Origin: Longimicrobium sp.
GTDB lineage: Bacteria; Gemmatimonadota; Gemmatimonadetes; Longimicrobiales; Longimicrobiaceae
DNA: 64,000 nucleotides
NCBI GenBank assembly: GCA_036389795.1
Contig: DASVWD010000246.1
Span: forward strand, 1 to 64,000
Direction of reading: 5' to 3'
The position numbers and the translations under genes are program-made. Position 1 is the stretch's first letter; each line of letters begins with the position of its first letter. Under the pieces are notes generated by a model. It saw only the letters and a list, made by a program, of their open reading frames with translations. It was not told the origin of the DNA and did no database searches. Of this stretch, positions 34,402 through 41,182 are shown piece by piece.

Positions 34402-34820
34402 TGCCCCGCCGACGCGGCTCGGGCGAGCTCTCGGTGAGCGCGGAGATCAACGTCACCTCGCTGGTGGACGTCGTCCTCACCCTGCTGGTGATCTTCATGA
34501 TCACCGCGCCGATGCTGCAGGGCGGGGTGGAGGTGAGCGTCCCCCGCGCCCGCACCGAGTCGGTCCCCTCCTCCGAGGGCGTCGTGGTCTCGCTCGACCG
34601 CACGGGCGCCATCTTCATCGGCCAGGAGCGGGTGGCCTGGGAGGAGTTCGACACGCGCTTCCCGGAGGCGGTGCGGAGCAGAGGCGCGCGGACGGTGTAC
34701 CTCCGCGCCGACCGGTCGCTCCCCTACGGCCGGGTGGTGCAGGTGCTGGGGGCGATGAAGGCGGCCAACGTCGCCAGCGTCAGCCTGATCGCCGAAGAAG
34801 AAGAACCCGCGCGGAGGTAG
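34401..34820 (+). CDS. tolR: TolR (ExbD/TolR family)
   Basis: 139 residues with one N-terminal membrane segment. INVTSLVDVVLTLLVIFMIT carries the channel Asp of the family (D in SLVDVVL). The periplasmic part ends YGRVVQVLGAMKAANVASVSL, the standard ExbD/TolR fold. The start codon overlaps the tolQ stop, and the TonB/TolA-like gene begins 3 bp after its stop, so all are in one operon. Confidence 0.92.
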   Translation: MPRRRGSGELSVSAEINVTSLVDVVLTLLVIFMITAPMLQGGVEVSVPRARTESVPSSEGVVVSLDRTGAIFIGQERVAWEEFDTRFPEAVRSRGARTVYLRADRSLPYGRVVQVLGAMKAANVASVSLIAEEEEPARR

Positions 34821-34823
34821 CCG

Positions 34824-35792
34824 ATGGACGTGCGGAAGCGGGCGATGGAGATCAAGAAGCGGCAGAAGCGCGGCGCGGTGGAGACCGCCGCGGCCGCGTC
34901 GCTCGGCATCCACCTGCTGCTCGTCCTCCTCGTCGTCCTGGCCGAGGGGGCGGGCCGCGCGCCCCGCGCCCCGCGGATGCGCGTCTACGCCGTCAACATC
35001 GTCTCCCCGCCCCCGAACCTGCGCGGCGACCCCCCGTCGGAGCCGCCCGCCCCGTCCTCCGGCCCCGCGGCCCCCGCGCCCGCGCCGGCTCCCGCGCCGC
35101 CGGCTCCGGCTCCTCCCGCGCCGCCCCCGCCCGCGCCGGAGCCCCCGAAGGCCGCGCCGCCCAGGCCGCCGGCCCGGGAGGAACCCGCGCGGGTCCCCGA
35201 GCCTACAAGGAGGCCGTCTCCACCCCGGACCCCCGAGCGCACCCCCGAGCGCCCCAAGGCGAGCGAGCCGTCGCGGACCACGGACCGGACTCCTGCAAAG
35301 GACCGCACGCCGCCGAAGGACCGGACGCCCTCGACGACGACCGGGAGCCGGACGCAGCCAACTTCGCGCGACCGCACGACGTCCAACGGCTCGGGCGCGC
35401 CGCGGAGCACGGGGACGGGGACGCGCGGGCAGGCGACGGGGCGGAATCCCGATCCCAGCTCCCCCGGCGGCGAGGGGCTCACCATCCGGCAGGCGAGGAT
35501 GGAGTGCCCGAGCGCCGGCTACTGCGAGAACATCGTGCGGCAGGTGCGGCGCTACTTCCGCCGCCCCGAGGGCGTCAACGGGAGCGCCGAGGTGTGCTTC
35601 CGCATCCTGGAAGACGGCGGCGTGGACCAGGACGCCATCACGGTCAACCGCGTGCGCGGCGGCTTCGCCTTCCGGCTGGCCGTGCAGGAGGCCGTGGAGC
35701 AGGCGGGGATGCGCAGGGCGTTCGGCGCGCTCCCCGAGGCCTTCGGCGCCGCCACCCTGCCGGTGTGCGTGGACGTGTCACCCCAGATCTAG
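34824..35792 (+). CDS. TolA/TonB-like energy transducer
   Basis: 322 residues. A cytoplasmic Lys/Arg-rich start precedes a membrane anchor (AAASLGIHLLLVLLVVLAEG), then a Pro/Ala-rich and Thr/Arg/Pro-rich periplasmic spacer (about 60-210) with low-complexity APAPAP-type runs. The C-terminal domain (about 225-322) has a Cys pair (MECPSAGYCENIV) and a TonB-like fold, with the FRILEDGGVDQDAITV signature for a Ton/TolA C-domain. It would link the TolQR motor to Pal or outer-membrane partners. The position between tolR and tolB supports TolA function, though the fold is TonB-type. The ATG has a usable GGAGG upstream. Confidence 0.86.
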   Translation: MDVRKRAMEIKKRQKRGAVETAAAASLGIHLLLVLLVVLAEGAGRAPRAPRMRVYAVNIVSPPPNLRGDPPSEPPAPSSGPAAPAPAPAPAPPAPAPPAPPPPAPEPPKAAPPRPPAREEPARVPEPTRRPSPPRTPERTPERPKASEPSRTTDRTPAKDRTPPKDRTPSTTTGSRTQPTSRDRTTSNGSGAPRSTGTGTRGQATGRNPDPSSPGGEGLTIRQARMECPSAGYCENIVRQVRRYFRRPEGVNGSAEVCFRILEDGGVDQDAITVNRVRGGFAFRLAVQEAVEQAGMRRAFGALPEAFGAATLPVCVDVSPQI

Positions 35793-35795
35793 CGA

Positions 35796-37112
35796 GTGCG
35801 CTTGCGTCGTTCCCCGCTCCTCATCGCCGTCCCCCTCGCGATCCTCTGCGCCGCCGTGGCGCCCGCCGCCGCCCAGGACAGCGTCGGCGTCCGACTCCGA
35901 CTCCGCTACGAGCCCCGCTACGAGCCCGGCTTCGTCGTCCTCCCCTTCGGGGGGAACGACGTGGCCGCCCGGGCCGCGCGCGAGGTCGTGCGGCAGGACC
36001 TGGAGTACAGCGACCGCTTCGAGCTGAAGGACGCCGCCGGCGCCCGCCCCGGCGACCCCGTGGACGCGGCCGCCTGGCGCGAGCGCGGCGCCGACTGGGT
36101 GCTGGACGGCTCGGTCGAGTCCTCGGCCGGCGGGCTCGTGCTCCGGCTCACCCTCACCGACGCCGTCTACGGGCAGCAGAAGGGCTCGGGCACCTTCCCG
36201 CTCCCCGCCATGGGGAGCCGCGGCTTCCGCATGGCCGTGCACGCCGCGTCGGACGCCGTGGTGCGCTGGGCCACCGGCGAGCCGGGGATGGCCGCCTCGC
36301 GCATCGCCTACGTGGTGCAGGGGCGCGGGTCGAAGGAGATCTACGTGGTCGACTCCGACGGCGAGAACCCCACGCGCGTGACCTTGGACGGGTCGATCGC
36401 CCTCTCGCCCGCCTGGTCGCCCGACGGGCGCAAGCTGGCCTACACCTCGTACAAGAGCGGCGCGCCCTTCCTCTACGAGCGCGACCTGGGGACCGGCGCC
36501 GAGCGCGTGGTCTCCAACCGCAGCGGGATCAACATCACCCCCTCGTACTCGCCGGACGGGCGCACCATCGCCTTCGGGACCACGGCGGGGGGGAACACCG
36601 AGATCGCCACGGTGGGGCCGGGCGGGCTCCGGCAGCACACGCAGAGCCGCCGCGCGGAGAACCTCTCGCCCAGCTTCTCGCCCGACGGGGGGCGGATCGC
36701 CTTCGTCTCCGACCGGCTGGGGGAGCCGGGCGTGTACGTGATGGGGATGCCGGGCGGCGAGGCGCGGCTGGTGTCGGAGTACCGCTACGGGCGCGGCGGC
36801 TACAGCACCTCGCCCGACTGGTCGCCCACGGGGCCGTGGATCGCCTACTCGTCGCGGGTGAACGGCGTGCCGCAGATCGTGATGGTGGGCGCCGACGGCG
36901 AGGGCGCGCGGCTGCTGACCGACCGCGGCCGCAACGAGGACCCCAGCTGGGCCCCCGACGGGCGCCACCTGGTGTTCGCCTCGCCCGACCGCGAGGGCGG
37001 CGGCCTGTTCGTGCTCGACACCGTGAGCGGCAAGGTGCGCAGGCTGGCGAGCGGCCGCGTGGGGCTGCCCGACTGGTCGCCGATCCTGGTGCGGGCGACG
37101 GGGACGCGGTGA
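35796..37112 (+). CDS. tolB: TolB
   Basis: 438 residues. A signal peptide (AILCAAVAPAAAQ) is followed by an N-terminal alpha/beta domain (FVVLPFGGNDVAARAAREVV) and a C-terminal beta-propeller of WD40-like/TolB repeats, each with an SPDG- or APDG-type loop: AWSPDGRKLAYTS, SYSPDGRTIAFGT, SFSPDGGRIAFVS, DWSPTGPWIAYSS, SWAPDGRHLVFAS. It is the periplasmic TolB that binds Pal. The GTG at 35796 starts 3 bp after the previous stop. Length is normal. Confidence 0.93.
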   Translation: MRLRRSPLLIAVPLAILCAAVAPAAAQDSVGVRLRLRYEPRYEPGFVVLPFGGNDVAARAAREVVRQDLEYSDRFELKDAAGARPGDPVDAAAWRERGADWVLDGSVESSAGGLVLRLTLTDAVYGQQKGSGTFPLPAMGSRGFRMAVHAASDAVVRWATGEPGMAASRIAYVVQGRGSKEIYVVDSDGENPTRVTLDGSIALSPAWSPDGRKLAYTSYKSGAPFLYERDLGTGAERVVSNRSGINITPSYSPDGRTIAFGTTAGGNTEIATVGPGGLRQHTQSRRAENLSPSFSPDGGRIAFVSDRLGEPGVYVMGMPGGEARLVSEYRYGRGGYSTSPDWSPTGPWIAYSSRVNGVPQIVMVGADGEGARLLTDRGRNEDPSWAPDGRHLVFASPDREGGGLFVLDTVSGKVRRLASGRVGLPDWSPILVRATGTR

Positions 37113-37141
37113 GGTGGGAGCCCGGACCCAGGCCTCCGATC

Positions 37142-37200
37142 CAAAGGCGGGTGAACCCGCGGCAACAACGGCGAGAAGCCTGCCTGCGCAGGCTGGTCCG
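37142..37200 (+). repeat. R6 dispersed repeat, copy 3
   Basis: AAGGCGGGTGAACCCGCGGC, then AACAACGGCGAGAAGCCTGCC. It lies between tolB and the NTF2-like gene, in an otherwise continuous run of Tol-Pal genes. Confidence 0.65.
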
Positions 37201-37264
37201 GCGCGAGGTCGGCCTCCGGCGCCGAAGGCGTGATCTCGACATTCTCCGAGTCAGGAAGATCGCC

Positions 37265-37678
37265 ATGCCTCCCACCACCGAGCAGGACCGGGAAGACGTC
37301 CGTCGCCTGCTGGAGCGGATCAACGGCGCCTGGCTGCGGGGGACGCCGGAGACCGTCGAGGCGGCGCTGGACGGGTGCTTCCACGAGGACGTCGTCTTCC
37401 GCGGCCCCGGCATGGAGCTCCTGGGCCGCGGCCGGGATGTCTGCGCGGGGAGCTACGCCGGCTTCCTCCGCCAGGCGACGGTGCGCGAGTGCACCCTCTC
37501 CGAACCCGAGATCGACCTGGCGGGCGACACCGCGGTCGCCTCGTACAGGTGGGAGATGACGTACGAGCTGGGCGGGACGGAGTACCGGGAATCGGGCCGC
37601 GACCTCTTCGTCGTGGCGCGGGGCGAGGGCGGCTGGCGCGCCGTCTGGCGGCAGATGATTCCCGACCCGGCCGGGTGA
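37265..37678 (+). CDS. NTF2/SnoaL-like small protein (DUF4440-type)
   Basis: 137 residues, a single NTF2-like cone fold. It starts with an N-terminal helix (DREDVRRLLERINGAWLRGT), followed by FHEDVVFRGPGMELLGR, VASYRWEMTYELGG and the end FVVARGEGGWRAVWRQMIPD, typical of SnoaL/DUF4440 relatives. Some of these are isomerases or hydrolases; many have unknown roles. No signal peptide is seen. It lies inside the tol-pal run, surrounded by an R6 repeat, so it may be an insertion. Confidence 0.78.
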   Translation: MPPTTEQDREDVRRLLERINGAWLRGTPETVEAALDGCFHEDVVFRGPGMELLGRGRDVCAGSYAGFLRQATVRECTLSEPEIDLAGDTAVASYRWEMTYELGGTEYRESGRDLFVVARGEGGWRAVWRQMIPDPAG

Positions 37679-37817
37679 AATCTCCCCGACGTGAGTAGCT
37701 GCACCTGTAGTTGTGGCGTCCTTCCCCCCGACCCGCTATATGTAGTAGATTCGCAGGACGCGAGGCCCCGCGCCCGCCGTCCGCAGCCCCCGCGCGAACC
37801 GAGGGAGAGACGACGAG

Positions 37818-38432
37818 ATGAGACTTCGCCGACTGGCTGTGCTCCTCCTGACCCCGCTGGTGGTCCTCGGCTGCCGCAAGCGCCGCCCCGCCGACGGCCC
37901 GGCCCCGAACGACACGACGACGGCCGCGACGGCGGGGGTGGACGGCGGGGACGCGGGCTCCGCCCGGGAGGACTCGATCCGCCTGGCCATGGAAGAGGCC
38001 GAGCGGGAGCGCCTGGAGCGCGAGCGGCGAGGCCGCGAGGCCGCCACCGCCGCGGCGCGCGAGGCGCTCACCGAGATCGTCTTCTTCGACTACGACAGCG
38101 ACCAGATCACCCCCGAGGCCGAGCGGCGCCTGGTGCTGAAGGCCGCCGTGCTGCGCGACAACCCCACGGTGCGCATCCGCATCGAGGGGCACGCCGACCA
38201 GCGCGGCTCCACCGAGTACAACCTGGCGCTCGGCCAGCGCCGCGCCGAGGCGGTGCGCGCCTTCCTGGCCAACTACGGGATCGACGCCGACCGCTTCGCC
38301 ACCATCAGCTACGGCAAGGAGCGCCCGCTGGTGGAGGGCGAGGGCGAAGAGTCCTGGTCGCGCAACCGCCGCGCCGAGTTCGCCATCACCGGCGGCGAGA
38401 TCACCACCGTTCCCGCGGAGCTGAGGCGATGA
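37818..38432 (+). CDS. pal: Pal, peptidoglycan-associated lipoprotein (OmpA-like)
   Basis: 204 residues. The lipoprotein signal is LLTPLVVLGC (Cys about 19), then a charged linker and a C-terminal OmpA-like domain (about 90-195). IVFFDYDSDQITPEAERRL leads to RIRIEGHADQRGSTEYNLAL and GQRRAEAVRAFLANYGI, the peptidoglycan-binding signature of Pal. The gene is anchored by its tol neighbours. The 139-bp upstream gap includes a weak TATATG candidate -10 element (about 37737). Its stop overlaps cpoB's ATG. Confidence 0.93.
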   Translation: MRLRRLAVLLLTPLVVLGCRKRRPADGPAPNDTTTAATAGVDGGDAGSAREDSIRLAMEEAERERLERERRGREAATAAAREALTEIVFFDYDSDQITPEAERRLVLKAAVLRDNPTVRIRIEGHADQRGSTEYNLALGQRRAEAVRAFLANYGIDADRFATISYGKERPLVEGEGEESWSRNRRAEFAITGGEITTVPAELRR

Positions 38433-39220
38433 AGCCCACCCGACTCGCGGCCGGCCTCCTGGCCGTCCCCCTCCTGGCGGGGTGCCTGGCCACCAAGCGC
38501 GACATCGAGGACCTGCGGCTGGAGATGCAGACGAACCGCCAGTCGCAGGAGCAGATGATCCAGCAGCTCATCCGCCGCACCGAGGCCATGCTGGACAGCA
38601 TCGCCGGCCAGAACGTGCGGCTCCGCGGCGACGTGGCCAACCGGCTGGTGCAGATCGAGCGGCAGCTGGTGCAGATCCAGGAGCTCTCGGGGCAGAGCCA
38701 GGCCCAGCTGACGGAGCTGCGCCGCCAGATCGCCCAGCGCGCCGAGGAGGCCCGCCGCGCCGCCGAGGCCGCCGACAGCGCCCGCGAGGCCGGCGCCGAG
38801 ACGGGCGGGACCGGGGGCGCGGGCGCCGCCGCCCCCACCAGCGGCGACGAGGCGTACAACGCGGCGCTCGCCGCCTTCCGCCGCGGCTCGATGGGCACGG
38901 CGCGGCTCGGCTTCCAGGAGTTCCTGCGCGTGGCCCCGCGCGACCGGCGGGCGGCCGACGCGCAGTTCTACATCGGCGAGACGTACGCGCGCGAGCCCGA
39001 CAACGCCATCCCCGCCTACGAGCGCGTGGTCGAGCAGTACCCGACCTCCGCGCGGGCGCCCACGGCGCTGCTCCGGATCGGCCGGCTGGAGCTGGAGCGC
39101 GGGAACCGCACCGAGGCGCGGGCGCGCTTCAACCAGGTGGTGCGCGCCTACCCGCGCAGCCCCGAGGCCGAGGAGGCCCGCACCGAGCTGGCGCGGCTCC
39201 CGCGCGCCTCCAACGACTGA
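38429..39220 (+). CDS. CpoB/YbgF-like TPR protein
   Basis: 263 residues: a lipoprotein signal (AGLLAVPLLAGC), a long coiled coil (about 35-115, Gln/Arg/Leu-rich), a Gly/Ala linker, then a TPR domain (YNAALAAFRRGSMGTARLGF, YIGETYAREPDNAIPAYERVV, RARFNQVVRAYPRSPEAEEA). This matches YbgF/CpoB, which coordinates the Tol machine with peptidoglycan synthesis. The ATG overlaps pal's stop. Here it is predicted to be a lipoprotein rather than a soluble periplasmic protein. Confidence 0.88.
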   Translation: MKPTRLAAGLLAVPLLAGCLATKRDIEDLRLEMQTNRQSQEQMIQQLIRRTEAMLDSIAGQNVRLRGDVANRLVQIERQLVQIQELSGQSQAQLTELRRQIAQRAEEARRAAEAADSAREAGAETGGTGGAGAAAPTSGDEAYNAALAAFRRGSMGTARLGFQEFLRVAPRDRRAADAQFYIGETYAREPDNAIPAYERVVEQYPTSARAPTALLRIGRLELERGNRTEARARFNQVVRAYPRSPEAEEARTELARLPRASND

Positions 39221-39238
39221 CGCCGGAGCACCGACGCC

Positions 39239-39787
39239 GTGCGCTGCCCGTTCTGCCACCACCAGGACGACCGCGTGGTCGACTCCCGCACCAGCCGCGA
39301 GGGGCGGGCGGTGCGGCGCCGGCGCGAGTGCCTGCGCTGCGGGCGGAGGTTCACCACGTACGAGTACATCGAGGAGCGCACCCTCCAGGTGCTCAAGCGC
39401 GACGGCGAGACCGAGCCGTTCGACCACCGCAAGCTGGTGGGGAGCATCGAGGTGGCCGTCGCCAAGCGCCCGATCACCCCCGCCGAGATCGTGACCTTCG
39501 TCGAGGACATCGAGCGCGAGCTGGACCGGCGCGAGAGCGGCGAGGTGACCAGCCGCGAGATCGGCGAGATGGTGATGGAGCGGCTGAAGGCGCGCGACCA
39601 CGTGGCGTACGTGCGCTACGCCAGCGTCTACCGCAACTTCGCCGACGTGGGCGAGTTCGAGGAGGAGCTCAAGGAGCTGCGCAACCTGGCCGCCCTGCGC
39701 GAGATCCGCCGCTTCCAGCGCGAGCTTCCCCTCCCCGACGCCGACGACGAAACCGAGGTTCCCGGCCCCGACCCCTCGCCCTCGTAG
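39239..39787 (+). CDS. nrdR: NrdR transcriptional repressor
   Basis: 182 residues. The zinc ribbon uses C3, C6, C31 and C34 (MRCPFCHH ... RECLRCGRRFTTYE), followed by an ATP-cone (VLKRDGETEPFDHRKLVGSI), the (d)ATP-binding domain. NrdR represses ribonucleotide reductase genes. Its C-terminus is slightly longer than usual (Asp/Pro tail). The GTG start and 18-bp gap to the previous gene are normal. No nrd gene is in this window. Confidence 0.95.
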   Translation: MRCPFCHHQDDRVVDSRTSREGRAVRRRRECLRCGRRFTTYEYIEERTLQVLKRDGETEPFDHRKLVGSIEVAVAKRPITPAEIVTFVEDIERELDRRESGEVTSREIGEMVMERLKARDHVAYVRYASVYRNFADVGEFEEELKELRNLAALREIRRFQRELPLPDADDETEVPGPDPSPS

Positions 39788-39895
39788 CCGGTCGGGGGGT
39801 TCCCCACGGCGGCCCCGGGAGGTCCGGCGATTGCCCCGCCGGGCCTCCCTTCGCACATTTCAGCGGCGTCCGCGACTGGGCAGGTTCCGTGAAGA

Positions 39896-39973
39896 GCCTC
39901 ACACGGAGTCAACGGAGTCAACAGAGGGACTTCCTCGTCGTTCTCCGTTAACTCCGTTGACTCCGTGTGAGGC
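39896..39973. repeat. R1 palindromic hairpin repeat, copy 5
   Basis: GCCTCACACGGAGTCAACGG on the left and CCGTTGACTCCGTGTGAGGC on the right, with ACGGAGT units. It is the longest perfect arm among the copies. Confidence 0.88.
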
Positions 39974-40019
39974 TTTCGGTTTTCTGATCTTACCAGGATC
40001 CGACCTTCAGCAGGGATAG

Positions 40020-40808
40020 ATGGCGAAGTTCGCGAAGACCCCCACCGGCGAGATGCCGTTCCTCGACCACCTCGAGGAGCTGCGCTGGCGCATCCTGTGG
40101 AGCCTGCTGGCCGTCACGGTGTGCGCCGTCGTCGGCTTCTTCCTGGTGACGCGGCTCGACGTGCTGGGGATCCTGGTGGCGCCGATCGAGCCGCTCCTGA
40201 ACGGGACCCGGCTCAAGTACCTGAGCCCCACCGAGCCGTTCTTCATCACCCTCAAGCTGGCGATCCTGGTGGGGCTGGTCCTCGCCTCGCCGATCGTCAT
40301 CTACCAGGTGTGGGCGTTCCTCTCGCCGGCGCTGCTGCCGTCGGAGAAGCGGGTGATCGTGCCGGCGCTGTACATGGGGCTGGTGCTCTTCGCCGCCGGC
40401 GTGGCCATGGCGTACACCGTCGTGCTCCCGGTGACGCTGCGCTTCACCATGGGGTTCCAGACCGAGAGCCTGGAGCAGTCCATCACCATCGGGCCGTACC
40501 TGGCCGTGGTCACGCGGCTCCTGCTGGCGTTCGGCATCGTCTTCGAGCTGCCGGTGGTGGTGCTGATCCTGTCGGCGCTGGGGCTGGTGACGCCGCAGTT
40601 CCTGGCTTCGAAGCGCCGCCACGCCATCGTGGTCATCACCGTGCTGGCCTCGGTGCTCACCCCCGGCGACGTGATCACGGTGACGGTGATGATGATGGTG
40701 CCGCTCGTGCTCCTCTACGAGCTCTCCATCGTCCTCTCCCGCCTGGTCTCGAAGAAGCGCATCGCCGCCGCCGCCGAGGCGGAGGCGGCGGCCTCGGTGG
40801 AAGCGTGA
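40020..40808 (+). CDS. tatC: TatC, Sec-independent protein translocase
   Basis: 262 residues with six predicted membrane segments. The N-terminus MPFLDHLEELRWRILWS is the signature of TatC, and SPTEPFFITLKLAILVGLVL and ASPIVIYQVWAFLSPALLPS follow. It is the receptor for twin-arginine signal peptides in the inner membrane. A short charged Ala/Glu tail ends the protein. tatA is not in the window. Ribosome site AGCAGGG precedes the ATG. Confidence 0.95.
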   Translation: MAKFAKTPTGEMPFLDHLEELRWRILWSLLAVTVCAVVGFFLVTRLDVLGILVAPIEPLLNGTRLKYLSPTEPFFITLKLAILVGLVLASPIVIYQVWAFLSPALLPSEKRVIVPALYMGLVLFAAGVAMAYTVVLPVTLRFTMGFQTESLEQSITIGPYLAVVTRLLLAFGIVFELPVVVLILSALGLVTPQFLASKRRHAIVVITVLASVLTPGDVITVTVMMMVPLVLLYELSIVLSRLVSKKRIAAAAEAEAAASVEA

Positions 40809-40837
40809 GGGAGTGCGGCCCACCTCGTCCCGAACGT

Positions 40838-41018
40838 TGTCGTCCTGAGGAGCCGCCGCGCCGAACCGCCGGAGTGAGCGAACCCGTGGCGGCGACGAAG
40901 GATCCATGGGCAGCCCTGCACGGCCGGCTTCTTCGCAGGGCCGGCCATAGATCCTTCGGCCTGCGTGGATTCGTGCGCACGCGGGTACGGCCTGGCCGGC
41001 CTCAGGATGACACCGTTT
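40838..41018. repeat. R5 dispersed repeat, copy 2 (long form)
   Basis: Starts GTCGTCCTGAGGAGCC and ends GGCCTCAGGATGACACCG, with inner CGAAGGATCCATGG... / ...CCATAGATCCTTCG inverted arms around CAGGGCCGGC-type palindromes. It fills most of the 374-bp gap between tatC and lptD. Confidence 0.8.
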
Positions 41019-41182
41019 CGGATGGAGAAATCGTCCTGAAGACCGCCTTTCCGGGCGCTGGGGTTTGACATGAGGCGCCCGTGAGGTTTCCGTTAAGGGG
41101 CGCCCGCGGCCGTTCCCTCCGCGCGGCGCGCCACGCATACTTGTACCCTGATCCCGAATCTCCCCCCAGCGGGAACGTCCAC

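Noticed and set aside
37737-37742. TATATG as pal promoter -10 element
   Set aside because: The nearest TTG-containing -35 candidate is 20 nt away and poor; not strong enough for its own feature.
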